A stretch of 64,000 nucleotides of DNA from Aphelocoma coerulescens (Eukaryota; Chordata; Aves; Passeriformes; Corvidae). The notes under the pieces were generated by a model, which ran no database searches, had not been told where the DNA came from, and saw only the letters and a list, made by a program, of their open reading frames with translations. The translations under genes and the position numbers were made by a program. The stretch is taken from the NCBI RefSeq assembly GCF_041296385.1, contig NC_091014.1, forward strand, positions 6,237,578 through 6,301,577. The letters are read 5' to 3'. Shown here piece after piece: positions 34,280-47,246 of this stretch (position 1 is its first letter; the number at the start of each line of letters is the position of its first letter).

Positions 34280-37200
34280 TGGAGAATTAGCACATGGCCC
34301 AGAATGCTCCTGCAGTTCTGTATTTGTTCAACTAAATTTGACCTGAAGTTGCTGCAGAGACTTTGGGTATGATTTCCCTCCTTTGCTTGGCACAGGGAGA
34401 AGAGGTGGTGGCAAAGTAACACTGCACCAGTGGCACTGTAGCATGAACTACAGGTCAGTCAAATACCAAATGTGTAAGATTTTCTACCCTGGGAGATTAC
34501 AGCAGGTTCAATGAGCATATGGGGAGGAACATCTCCTCTGTTTTGGATGATCTTTCTTCTCATTTTGGAGAGAGACAGAGGGTATTTGCCTCCTACTGAG
34601 CTCCCTGAGGCAGTTGCCTGTGCATCACTTCTTTCTCTTCCTGTACTAACAGGGTGAGGGTGTTGGAGTTGGTACCATGGTGGATTCTCCCCCATGTTCT
34701 TCCTGCTGCTTGTTGTGTCCTAGAGAGCCAAATCCTGTACCCATAGTGCTTTTTTTCTTCATTTCCAAGCTGTTAACTTTCAAAATGCAACACTTGCCTG
34801 AGAAAACATGGCAACAGCCACATCTATGAAGGCAGGGTCTGACCTTGGAGCAAAGCACCAGAATGGGATCTTTCTTCATTTCTTCTCCATGCCCTGGCAT
34901 TTCTCCCTGATGACCCTGGAATTGCATCCCATCCATGCCCCCATTACCAGTCACAAAAATAGACACTGCTGTGTTTCTTCCATAATTTCTATCTTGCTCT
35001 TTAATACCAGAGCAAAAGATGTATGAGAGAGAAGTTTCATCTGATGTCTTTGGTAGGTAGTTAGACTAGGGGCCAAAATCTGAGCTGGGAGTTGTAGTTA
35101 AATTGCAAGGAGTGAGAATTTGGCCTGAATTATGCTTTGACTTGCAAGTCAAAATATTGCTGTCTTCAAAGACGTTGGGGTGAAGGTTAAATAAAAACCT
35201 AATTTTTTATAAAATATAAACTAGTCACAATGATGAAGGCAGCTTTTATTTGGGGTATTATTTGTACACAGGATGTACACTGGACTTGAACAGTTTTGGT
35301 GGCAGGTAAATCACTGAATACATAGAGATTTCCTTCCTCATACCTAGGGAGGAATAAAAAATTCAGAAGTAGCAAATTTAGAATACTGAAAAATGAGGCT
35401 TTTAAAAATAATCGTGGGAGAAAACAACAAGCATGTTTGCTCATGTCCTTTATCTCAGTCAGCTAATCTTCCAGAATGTCACATTGCATAGAAATAGATT
35501 TTTACATATGAACTTGTTACATCACTTCCTAAAAAAAGACTATTTAGCTTGTACTTAAATAGCACATTCAGAGACTGTTTATGCAGAATTTCCGCTGCAA
35601 ATGTGTGATCCTTGTTAGGTAGCTAAGCTCAGTGTGAAGCTTTAAAATGGCATTGTATTTATTTGCTGCTTACTGTGTGAAAGAATATTTACAGAAGTAT
35701 CAGTTTGAAAGCTTGGTAGTTTTCAATAGTTTAAGGGTTTTAAAAGATGAAATTGGTTTTGACCATTTTCATCTCTAGTTGGCATAGGGAACAATTCTAC
35801 CAAAAAGATATGTAAAAAGCATGTATATGGAAAAAACAAAACCTTCTCTGAAATCTATCAAATTAATCACAGCAAAACTGAATCCAGAATTTAAACCCTA
35901 TATTTTATCCAAATGTAGCCAGTTTATGTTGCTTCACGCTAACAAATCTGAGAAACTATCCAATTTAAGACCAGTGAAATATCTTGTGTCTCACAATGGT
36001 ATTTCAATACACACTATTAATTCTTCCAAGTCAAGGCAGACGCAGTCCCCAATGTGATTTTAGGAAGAGCAGAGACAACAATGTGTCTTTGGAGGTTCCA
36101 TTTTTCACCTGGAATGTGAAATCAATATCCTGACCATTTGTGGTCATTAAAAATCCCACTGCACCATTCTGAAAGAGTAGAGGCATTGACTCCCAAGTCT
36201 TGGTGAAGCTCCGACTAAGTAATTATATTCCTCCTGATACGACCTTCCTTTTAAAGCTAATTTAAAGTTCCTCTTCATCTGTTCTCCCCTGCTTTGAGTG
36301 GAGAATCCTTCTTATCCCTTTGTAAACTTTTCTTTAGTTCTGCTTTATACTGACAATTAGTGGCCGTCTTGCCACATTACTGATGCATGTCTAGGAGCAG
36401 AGAATGTGTCTGCAATTGTGGACCCTACAATTAGAAAAGCTTTATTGGTGGTCTGGTTGAGGGGTGTTGTTCAACAACAAATTTTGGAGCCTTCTCTACC
36501 CCGATTTTCTTGTGTTGCTCAGTCAGTGGTGCAGTGCCTGTGTGTAGGCAGAGCCAGGAAAGAGTGGTCAAAAAATCAGGTGAGTTGTTTGTTCTGGCAA
36601 GTCAGATTTGCCCCTGGGGCAAAGAAAAACTCGTGGTTATGGAGATATCTCAAGGTAGAACTTCCTAGTTATCAACATTATTGCAATTTGTCACACACAT
36701 CCGCACCCTTGGCGTTATCCAGTTATGCCCAATGGATGTTCCTGGAAAAAAACTTATAACTTTTCAAGTCATCATCCAAAATAACTGATTTCTCTTCAAC
36801 ATGTACTTTTTTCTGTTTACAAATACATCCCCTCCAGTAAGATCAATGCTTGTGTCAGCTGTGGGACTCTGTTTAGTGAAGGGTTGAATGTTTTACCCAA
36901 ATCAGAAATATCATCTTAACCTATTGGGGGTTTTTTTGCTTTAAGAAAAATGAGCACAAGTAATGGAAGTTACTGCTTCTGTACATCCCAGGGAATCAAA
37001 GGCATCATGTTCACCTGTCCTGGAGAAGACAGGATCTTTTAACCCTCCTTGTTGAAGTGTTGACCGCTGGCTCTAATGCCTAAAACCAAGACCTCAGGAT
37101 TAGGACTCAGGGTTAGAACTCACCTCTTTCCAAACTGGAAGAATCCCCTGTTCTGCATCCTGGGGCTTCTCTGCTTGCATTTGATCTGCATTCTTATTAT

Positions 37201-37640
37201 CACACCATACATATCCCTTCTCCAGCTTCGCCCTTATCCTCATGTGCCTTGTGTGCCGTAGGCGGGCTTTATCCTCTCCCCAAAGTGTGAGATGGAAAAA
37301 GGAAGAACGGTAACACGATTGCAGGAATGTGTTGCTGCCTTTTTTTGCATCTTCCGCAGCGCCCTGACAGATTGCTTAGCTAGAATCCATATGCTTTCCT
37401 TTTCAGAACAAAAATTGTTCTCGGTGGAGACCTAAAGCTTCCAAATCATGAAGGGTCATGATCCTGCAGAATTAAAAGATGATTTCTCAGTGTAGTCTTG
37501 ACTTGTATGGTTTGAACTCAGTACTTGCTCAGGTTACTGGTGTGCATTTAGCCCAGTATGTATCAAATGACCTCAGGTGCCCTTTAAAACCTGCCCTGTT
37601 TCTTGTGCCTCAGTTTACATCTCTGCAGAAACACAGCAAA
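34280..37640. other. Unique non-coding DNA with a palindrome and a weak exon-like segment
   Basis: No recognisable gene. It holds an 18-bp perfect palindrome (35136-35153). At 36523-36579 a 57-nt segment is bounded by an acceptor-like TTGTGTTGCTCAG and a donor CAG|GTGAGT and is open in one frame (SVVQCLCVGRARKEWSKNQ). The acceptor tract contains purines and the peptide is not recognised, so I do not call it an exon. Confidence 0.5.
35136..35153. repeat. 18-bp perfect palindrome
   Basis: TTTGACTTGCAAGTCAAA reads the same on both strands with no spacer. It could be a dimeric binding site or chance. Confidence 0.7.
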
Positions 37641-37808
37641 AATCATCAAATGGTTTGGGTTGGAAGGGACCTTAAAGATCATCTCATTCCAAGCCCCATA
37701 CTGTGGGCAGGGACACCTTCCACTGCCCCAGGTTGCTCCAAGCCCTGTCCAACCTGGCCTTAAATACTTCCAGGGATGAGGCGGCCACAGCTTCTCTGGG
37801 CAACCTGC
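37641..37808 (-). mobile_element. CR1 retrotransposon 3' fragment (minus strand)
   Basis: On the plus strand it reads TGGTTTGGGTTGGAAGGGAC, CTTAAAGATCATCTCATTCC, GGGCAGGGACACCTTCCACT, AGGTTGCTCCAAGCCC and CTTCTCTGGGCAACCTG. This is the antisense of the bird CR1 tail. It is better preserved than the copy at 7893 and so probably younger. It is 5'-truncated within the tail. Confidence 0.95.
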
Positions 37809-40800
37809 AAAGTGTTGCAGAGTCAAACTTCAGAGCTGTGTTGTGCCAAATCCTGCATGTAGGTGGGTAACAACAGCTGCCAGTCAGCCTCTGAGAGCAG
37901 AGCACCATATGATTTCTCAGTGAACAAAACATTTAATATAAACACAACACTTTCCAGATATTATGAAGAGCTTTTCCTGAACAACTCTTTTTAAACAGAA
38001 CTATTAGGCAGTAAAGTCTGTTTGCTGATCTTTATGCAGATCTTCCCACTTCCACTTCTCTGTAAGGTTTTGACTAAAATATTTATACTTTTCTGCTTTG
38101 GTATACATCCTACTCCAATCCTACAGGAAGGATTTCTCAGCCTGTAGAGAGAAATGACAAACTGCGTGTGTGGTGCTTGGTTCACCCACACTGGCTCTCT
38201 GGGCTTTGATAAGAGCTACGTGGTCCTCTCGATAGTGCAGAGCCTCTGCAGGAGGTCAAATCTCCTCACAGGTCTCAGAAACAATTGGTAAACCTGTGTT
38301 TTGCTTCTTTGGAAGACCCCATGGGAGGGTGTAATATTTTGGGGTGCAGACCTCCCACCCAGCATTGTCCTGGTTTCAACAGCACCTACATCTTCCATAT
38401 GTACAGATGACGTTGTCCCAAATCTGCCCTTTGCAGCTGAACACAAAATGCTTGGAAATTGTAAATGACCTCCCTGTAAATACTGCCCTGCTCTTCCATA
38501 ATGTCACCTTCCTTGTAACAGCTTTTCCAGGGTCTTCAGCCTGGTCCTCTCCCAGCCTTAGCACTGCTGTGCATTAGCTCATCCCATTTGCATTGGAGCT
38601 GATTTCAGTGGAATTCAGGGCAGATCTGACAAAGCATTCAAGTTTCCATCCTCACTCTTTTTCAAGGTCATCCTTTCATATCACAGGCAGGATGTAAAAA
38701 TACATGATCTTATATTCATTCTCCCTTTGAGTATTATCCTCTTGTTTTCATCCAAGAATTTTTTTTTCCTCTACATACAGTAAATTCAGAGTTATATTTA
38801 TTGTGTGTGTCATTGGGGAGTACTAGGGGTCTGAAAATTGGTTATACAAATCTAGTTTCGATTTCTTGAATGACTACAGAATGAGTATCTATTATCTTTA
38901 AATAAACTTTAAGGGTTTTCTTGATGAGCAATTTGTTCCAAAAGATTTTCTTTTTTAAACTGTCATGAAATATATTTATAGAGTGGTGTTTCAATTCCTG
39001 ATATTTATAGGAACACTTACAGTGGACATTAACCATCTTCAGCAGCCCATGTTCCATTTACTTCCAATGGCATAGGGGGGATAATTGTGTTTGTTTTCTG
39101 GGGAAATAATATTTTTGGTTTCACAATCTAAAGGGGGGTTAATGTGTTTTTATGGTATAAGTGTTTACTGAGCTGGTGAGAAGCAATGAAATCTTCAGAC
39201 AGTTGGGAAGTAATCAGACTTCATTTACTTGTGAGTTTGAGTTTTATTTGAGTTGGATCTGTATTTCAAAAAGTGTTACCTTACATATTTTTGCTCAAAA
39301 ATTGAATTTGATCTGACTAAATGTGAAATTGGCAACACAATTAATTACATTAAAAATTTATATGTTAAAGATCTGCAGTGTCTTTGTTTAACATTCTGAT
39401 CACATTCAGATTTTTTTACCACTGCATCGACTATTTAATAATTGTTTCCACAATCTCTTGTAGAGAGGGTTATTTAACAAGAATGAAAATCTTTAGAAAT
39501 TTGGATGCACCAATCACTCACTGCTCTGCTCAGAAGCTGAGAGTGTGGTTCCAGTCTAACATTCCCTTTTAAACCTACATAATTCTGCTTCTTGATGCTT
39601 CCTGCAATACCCACCCATGATTTGCCGGGTTGTCTCTTTAAGCTGGATGAGCAACTGCTATTTTATAAAATGTGCTGCCATACCCTAAACCAATAAGGTT
39701 TGTGCCATTCTGTTATTAGAACAGTAATGGGTAGCTAAAGGCTACGGAGCCCCTTTAGAAGAAGAAACAAAGAGATACCCAGATCCAGGTTCTTTCCTTC
39801 AAAAAAAAAAAGCATTTCAATGAAAAGAGATGATGTCTGGGATTAACGGTGGAAAGGGGAAAAGTCCTGACTGTTGGAACCATTTAGTGATTCAGTTCTT
39901 TGATAGGTTACAAAAAATATCATATTAATTCTTTGAACTGTATAAATCATGAGTAGGGCTTGGAAAATAAGGTGGTGTGATACCAATGTGAGGAGTTTAA
40001 TGAAAATAAAATATCTGAAATGTACAGATGTATCAAATAACCCCATAGAAACCGAGTCTGTATTGATCCACTCTAATTTCATTTTCTTATCTCTTTATAT
40101 TCACTTCCTCTTGCTCCTGGCTGTCACCTTTGATGTCATTTATATCATGGACTTTGTTCATCACAGACACCTGCTAAATATTTACCTGTCTGCCTTAGTT
40201 GGGGTGGGAACTGTTTTTTTCTGAGGGAGCTTAAATATCTGCTGGACTGTTGCTGAATATTGCATGCCAGAAAAGAGTATGAGCCATTTTTTATTTCTTG
40301 TTTAATCTTCTTTGCAACCACCAAACACAGTTCTGATCTGTGCCTTTTGAAGCAAAGCACTGGGAGGTTTAAGGCAACCTTCTGTGCCCAGCAAACTGCA
40401 CAGCTTGGAGATAGACACTGAAAATGCAAAGCCAGGCATGTTTAGAGGGACCATTTCATTTCCTCTGACACTGTAATGGAGGCTACAATTGCCAGTAACC
40501 ATTAAGGAAAAAGCCTTGGTGTCACTGTGTGATATCCAATATAAAAATAATCATTTATAATTAAAACAATTATACCATCATAGCTGTTCATATAGTGCCA
40601 AAAACTATGGGGGATCTAGAAAGATCTCCTGAAGAGGAGCTCTGAATTATTGTGGTTTAAATATATTAACTCTGTAGTTGCCCCCATCAAGAAAAGTGAC
40701 TTCAGAATATGGGGAAAGGTTCATACTCTTGCAACAAAAATGTATAGGTTTGGTTCCATACAAAGAGATCACTAGGCCCATAGCTTTGGAAATTGTTACA

Positions 40801-41749
40801 GCAAGAAAGATTTTGGGACCTATCTTAACTACTACCACCTGCCCTTACAAAAAAAGTTCCCCTCCAACTCTAAAAGAGAATGAAAGGATTTTCTCTTCCT
40901 CAGCTGTAAATAATAATAATAAAATATTAGGCTGAGAATTGTCCCATACCATAAGTTCCTTCGACAGAGGTGAAATTTTGCAGTTTGCATCTCAGCTGAG
41001 GCAAACAGGGTATGAACTCACCAGTTGCCTTTCATGCAGCAAATTTATATATTGGACATAAATTTCATAACTGCACAAGAAAACTGCAGAATGAGATGGG
41101 CATCCAGTCAAATCTAAGACAATGAGTCCCCTCATGCCTTGTTGCTGGCTTTTTAAGGTCCTATGTGTGGGAGAGAAATGAGAAACAGAGATATCCAGCT
41201 ATTTTCCTGATGCTTGGATAAGGTCTAGGCAAGTGTGCTGGGGAGGGAAACAAGGACACACACTGGTGATAGATCTGAGATGTATTTTAAGGACTGTGTA
41301 CATAGGTAATGGTAATGTATTTAATTGTGCTTTAATGTGACAAACCACTACATCAGCCCACTTCCACTATCTCGCACTCAGCTTCCTTCAAATAAATTGC
41401 ACACCCACAAAAGGTTTTTAGACAAGTAAACTGGATGAAAAGTCACAAATTCAGAAAATAACTATTGTTTCAGACCAGCATAAGAAGATTCAACATTAGC
41501 ATAGTAGTTTCTCAGTGCACAACCTGATTGTAGAACTGTCTAATGCCTTGCTTTTGCTGCAGCACTGAAATAAAAGGGAACATTTTCCACCGGAAAATTG
41601 GCCCAGTGCTACGTTTTGTCTATGTAAGATCATGCAGTGCTGGCATTTGAAATTGTGATAATTTTATGCCCAAAAAAATGAGTAATTGTACCACAGAGAA
41701 CTTGATTCTGATGAGATCCTTAGATCACACTCCATCATCTGCTTTTTCA
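37809..41749. other. Unique AT-rich non-coding DNA
   Basis: No gene, RNA or transposon recognised. An AAT-rich microsatellite patch lies near 40907-40922. Short frames overlap on both strands without domain content. Confidence 0.5.
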
Positions 41750-41806
41750 CGTTCTTTTGTATACGATCGGGGGGAATCGCATCCGCCAGTGACGCGTTTG
41801 CGTACG
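41750..41806. promoter_or_regulatory. Dense CpG cluster, candidate regulatory element
   Basis: Nine CpG dinucleotides fall within 57 bp (at 41750, 41764, 41768, 41778, 41784, 41793, 41795, 41801 and 41805), including the motif GACGCGTTTGCGTACGG. Neighbouring sequence is nearly free of CpG, as expected where methylated CpG decays. Survival of such a cluster points to lack of methylation, to selection, or to a recent insertion. A TATAAAA box follows about 27 bp later, and a well-formed splice-bounded segment lies further downstream, which suggests a promoter or enhancer. No known element is recognised. Confidence 0.45.
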
Positions 41807-41832
41807 GAGCTGTGGATGTGTGTCTGCACTCC

Positions 41833-41839
41833 TATAAAA
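41833..41839 (+). promoter_or_regulatory. TATA-like box downstream of CpG cluster
   Basis: TATAAAA, followed by a second TATAAAG at 41849-41855. If used, transcription would start near 41860-41885 and the first splice donor would be at 41957. Such boxes are frequent by chance in AT-rich DNA. Only the neighbouring CpG cluster and strong donor make it worth noting. Confidence 0.25.
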
Positions 41840-41920
41840 TACAAGCAGTATAAAGGCATCTTTAAAATTTTGTAGCTGTTTAAAACACAAACTAAGTTTT
41901 CCTCCCTTTGTGTCTTTCAG

Positions 41921-41956
41921 AGAGACTGCCACAGAGTTATCTGGAACATTACCAAG
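41921..41956 (+). other. Candidate 36-nt microexon with strong splice sites
   Basis: Upstream lies a branch-point-like ACTAAG (41891-41896), then a pyrimidine tract CCTCCCTTTGTGTCTTTCAG ending at 41920. Downstream the segment ends AAG and is followed by GTAAGC, a near-consensus donor. The length is 36 nt, a multiple of three, and there is no stop in any of the three frames: RDCHRVIWNITK, ETATELSGTLP or RLPQSYLEHYQ. These are the properties of a cassette microexon, such as those of neuronal adhesion or signalling genes. I do not recognise the peptide in any frame, no other exon of the same gene is visible, and the phase is unknown. Alternatively 41957 is the donor of a first exon starting near 41870. 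Confidence 0.4.
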
Positions 41957-44900
41957 GTAAGCAAGTTCCTCTAAACTGCATCTGTGTGTCAGTGTCTAGA
42001 AGGTGCTGAAAGAAGCACAACCTTTGGAGCCAGAACATGATCCTTTTCCTAAGGAAAACTGCTGGGATACTGAAAACTGGGGTGCAGAGAGGAGAACTCT
42101 CCCTGCATGCCACAGACAGACAAATTACACCGAAATACTGGCACAGCCAAGCCCACACAGCTTAAAGCGACAGGTTGAAGTTGCTTTGAGGCTCAGCACA
42201 GTTGTGCACCTGATGAGAAAAATCCCAGCTGTGGCTTCCTTCCAGCTGTGCAATTATACCCATGGCAGGTGGTTTGGCTTTTGCTTTACATTTCACCTGA
42301 GGGATGAGAGGAGGGAAACTTGGAGGTAGGAGGAAAGAAACGCTGTGATCTTAAGGCATTTTCATCTGGAAGGCAGGAAAGCAGCTTAGACCAAATTCTT
42401 CTGTGCTGAGAAAGCTTTTCATAAAATAATAGAACTAGACAAGACTCCCAGGCTGCGAGAGAGGTTTTTGAAGAGAGACCTGCCTACATATTGTCAGAGG
42501 AGGCAATAAAATGCTGTAATCATGCAGACAGAGAAAAGGGTGGAGAGAAGGGAAACAAAAAAATCTGATATGGTAATCTGTCACTTAGCAGAGATGCCTG
42601 GTGAGTTAAAAAAGATGCTCTCAGTCCACTTGTATCTTCTGCCACTGGTTTTGCACTCTGAGGTGCAGGAGGTTTTAGTGGGGTTATGGTTTTGGGGGGG
42701 TTCTGCTATCCTCTGATTAAAGCAGCATTGTAGTTCAAACAATATATAATTTAAAAAGAATATTTCAACAGGAAGGACAGTTTTCTTTACGCATGGCAAT
42801 ACATGCAAGTTGCTTCTGATTCTAAGGCAGAGAAAAAATATCTGCCTTTCTTTAGGGGGTGTGTGGTGTATATTAGTTGACTTTCTAATATTGATAAGCT
42901 GTAAAAATGTATATTTTCACTATCTATGATCACTTCGCCCTCTGTAATGTACCTCTTTGTTCTGTTTCTACAAATTTGTGTGGTTTATATGATTTGTTCA
43001 TTTAAAAGATACATTTTTTTTATGGTTTACTGTCACTTGGTCTCCGTGGTTGTGCAAGCAAATATTCTGGTGAAATTTTGCCATGTGTTTGAAGTGCTGA
43101 CCAGTGATCAGGCCTACCTGACACCAAAGATTTTTTTCATCTTCCTTGAAAAATAATTGCATTTCTTCATACACACACACACAAAAAAAAAGAATTGGGA
43201 TTCAACAGAGTAGCCACCTCTTTAGTCAGGAATCTCAGTATTGATGCTTAGCTGTATCTTTTACTGGTTTTAGTGCTAAAATATTTCCAGTTTCACTGCA
43301 CTTGGTGAGGTATTGTAGGACTAATATACTGGAAACATGGAGTCCTTATACTGCAGAAATGAATTCCACTTCAAATTAAAGTCAAAATGAGACACATAAG
43401 TGTTTGAATAAACATCCCGTTTCATACTTGCCATTAATGATTGTCTAAATGTGCTTTTTGAATTATTACCACAAGGCTTTAATTTCAACTGCAGCAAGAT
43501 GTCACAAGTAAAATCAGATTATACCAGCAATGTGCACATGGCATCGTAATTGTGTTATAAATATTAAACTAAATGATCTTGTCATGATTTAAAACAAATG
43601 TTTCCAGCTAGGCACAGGTTGGCTTGTCCTCCAGCCTTCTCCAGGATTCACCTGTTCCTGCATTCCTCTAAGCAAACAGCTCCTTGGGGTTTTTAATCTT
43701 ATGTTGTGATGTATTAATCTAATATTTTTTGTTCTCCTTTCAAATGTCAAGTGAATTGTTTTGCTATTATTAATTCATAGCAGCAAAATAGTCTAATTTC
43801 CCCACCAACACCACATCTTCTGACACCTTCACCCTGAAACCACTTTACAGCTTATAAAATTTTAGGTGTTGCACCTTGAAATGACAAAATTAATAACCAC
43901 TTTCCCATCATTGCTGGGATTCCCATCACTGTATTTTGTCCAGTGGGGCAGAGCAAGTCCCCTGTAACACTGGAAATCCAGCTCTCCTTTGCCCAGGCAA
44001 GCATGATGCCTTTTCCCAGAGCAGTAATGACTCTTGAATATATTTGTGGCCAGGATTGCTCAAATCCTTTTCATGCACTTGCAAATCTGGTGAAAGGGTT
44101 TTCACTGCAAAGGACGTAAGTGTGAACAGATGTGTCTGTACTTGGAATATTTTGTCTGGCTGTCAAGAAAGTTTAGGCACTGGTGGCATTAATTTTTTAT
44201 TGTCGTTGTTGCTGTCATTACAAAAAAATCCTCAAAAAGTCCTTCTGATTTTTTTATAGTTCAATTAAAGAGGGGGAATTAGGGATTTGCTCACATAAAG
44301 TCCTGTAATTAGTCAGAAGTATTGAGGAGTAAATTTTGAATATTTTCTCATCTTCAGTAGTAACCAAAAGAGGTTACATATGTGCTTGTTTTTAAAAAAG
44401 CAAATATAACAAATTGTCTTGGTAAATGGTGGCATTATAATATACTCATTTTTCATTAAATAGTGCTGATGGTTCTCTAATGATTATATTTAAGAGGAAG
44501 AAGAAATCACCCTTCTTCTTGCCACTGAAGTATGTGTATCACTGTTAGGCAAAAATAGAAAAATGTGAGTTGGTGGACATAATTTAGTAGGAAAGATAAT
44601 AGATTAACTTTGCCTGTAGAAAGATATAAAAATATTCGGTACAATTATATTGTGTCAGTTCTAATTTACCAGTTATTTCTGATGATTTCGGGAAGCTCAG
44701 GCTTGAGAATGAATTGAAAATTCAAACTTAAAATGTGATAAAGAAGCTTTACAATTTTTATATTAAATGACATTATTATAACTATGAATGTATATTGTTT
44801 TTTTGAAGAAAGGCTTTCTGTGAGCAACAGCACATCAAAGAAGAGATCTTCATAAGGAAAACTTTACAATAATATTAAGTTGTTCATTGCATGACCTATT

Positions 44901-47230
44901 TAGAGTACTCAGATACTTCTTGTTGTAGACTACATAATTAAATTTTAAATGGAACATGATAAAGAAATTATACTGGTGATCCCTAGAGATTTGAATACCC
45001 TATTTGGATCTTTACAAGAGTGTAGCGAAGGCATACTTTTAAAATTTAATAAAGGTCTGGCCTATTTTTTTTTCCTTTTAGATGTTCTGTAGCTGCTATG
45101 GCAGTTCTGTTTCAAACTGTGTTTGCTCTCAACACTTCATAGTCGGTACCTGCAATGACAGAGCAAACTTAAAGTATTAGAAGAAATACAGTTTAACTTG
45201 AGAAATTCACCATTAAAAAATGACAATTAATGAATGGAGATAAACTTCAAAATCTTGGGGAAGCTCAGCTTGTAAGCTGGTAAGCCTTTCCTGGACCTGC
45301 CTCTGAGCTCAGCAGTGGAGGGGAGCAGTGAATGAACACGCTGAAGTCCTGGAGCACAGTGTGAAGCCCTGTGGGCATGAGGGAGATGATGTTTGGAGCT
45401 TAAAGGAGAAAATACTCGGCTTCAATTTCAAAGGAATTATTTCAGTCTCTAGCCACTTCTGTTTGTTTCTGTGAAAGTTACTTTATATTTAAAGAAGAAC
45501 AAATATTTTAAATATAGACTAACCGCATGGATTATTTATTTGCTTAATACTAGGTTAGTATTAACAGAAGGAAAATCTGGGCTACTTTTCCATTTTAGTG
45601 TACTGGTTCAATTTTTCATTTGACTCAAGGGGTGTAAAGTTTAAATGGTCACTTCCTTCTCTAAGCTGTTATGAAAAAAAATCAAGCTAATTATTTGCAT
45701 ATATATTTTTCATGGAAAATTTTGTAGAAATATCACTGAATCACCTGCTTAAATCTTGAGCAAAACTCAGGGAAACTTGTATTTTGAGGTGAAGGCCACC
45801 TTAAAATTGTCATTTTGAAATTTTTTTAGAAGCGTGGGAGGAAATCTGCAGTGGATACATTAATGTGAAAACAAGCGTGTTCAGAATGAAAATGGAAATC
45901 TTTAACTTGTCCTTTAATTTTAGTAATCTACAAACTTAATATATTTTAAACCTGTGGTCTGGAGTAGGGTGCAAACTTTGGCCCTCTTGAGCTGGGGTTT
46001 TATTCTCCACCACTCCATAAATTTCTTTAATAATGTCTAAGTTCCATTTGCTGTAGAGAGTTCTGTTCTCGAGTGTCTACAGCATTTTGAAAATAGAATT
46101 TAAGTACTGAAGTCACTTTGGTGCTTTTGAAAAATGTTAACCTGCAACTTCACCATTATTGAAATCTAATGCAACTAAGCTTTTATCTAAAGCAAAAAGA
46201 AGAATTGACAGCCCACCATATGACAAGCAAAATGAAATCTCTTGATCACTATCTGTCAGCAGTCTTTCTAATACCATTGTGTTAGGGAATGATATGTCTT
46301 CCAAGAAGCTCAGTACACAAGGTTTTGAATCATTTCTGTCTTGACAGCCTAACACAAGTAACTACTTGTAAGTGCTTGGATGAATTATAAAATCTCTGTG
46401 GCTCTGAAGAGTGAGTTAATAAAACATCTATGAGCATTTTAATTACTATGAAATGAAAAAGATTTTTTTCCTGACAGTAATAGGGGCATGGTCTAAAGAC
46501 CAACCTCACATCTCAATTGCTGTCTTCACTGGGTTTGCACAGACGGTGGGAGTTGGGGTTACCTTCCATGTTTGCTCTTTTGGCTCCCTCCCAGCTGAGA
46601 TCTTCTGGCAAGCAATTTCTCTCCCTCGAGAACAACAGGTCATACCTTTCAACCCTCATGTTTTCATGTCCTCTCATGTCACCAGTGCTGCTTTGCCAGT
46701 TATGTCAGGCTTGAACGCCCACCTGCCTACACCAGGCATGTCTCTGCCAAACTATGACAGAATTTTCCATACCTCCACAAAATATTTACTGAAGCTTTAT
46801 TCTCCCTTATATAAAGCAGGTATTTGGCATAGTCCATTTGTGACCCTCTCTTCTAATGGAGAACTTTCGCTTTCCACCTTCAAATAAATTCCTTCTCAAA
46901 ACTCACTCTTGTTTTAGAGGCTTATAAATAATTGGTCAAGAAAACATTGCTCATCCCGGATGGCAGGCAGTGCTGCTAACATTAAAATATCTTGAATGTC
47001 AAACTATATGCAGTAATCCAGAGCTAGTCTTTGGAAATGATATCATCTTCTATCTTTTCCTAAACCACACCATTAAAAAGAAAAGAAAAAGATTCCAGTC
47101 CTCGATATTTAAATGTTCTCAAGTCAACTGTCTTAAAGAGCAGATTTTCCATAATTTGGATGCCTTCTATTTTCTAAAGAAAGTAGTTATTTCGAAATGA
47201 GATGAGAACTTAACTAATCACTCCCTTATC

Positions 47231-47246
47231 AAAAAAAAAAAAAAAA
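47231..47246 (+). repeat. Poly-A run (16 A)
   Basis: Sixteen A, then GT and eight more A. No upstream gene-like sequence or polyadenylation signal marks it as a retrocopy tail. Confidence 0.7.

Noticed and set aside
43171..43190. AC microsatellite
   Set aside because: Only about six dinucleotide units followed by A9. Too short to be worth a separate entry.
46453..46887. 144-codon open frame (plus)
   Set aside because: No domain or family resemblance. Another frame overlaps it, and there are no strong splice signals at its edges.
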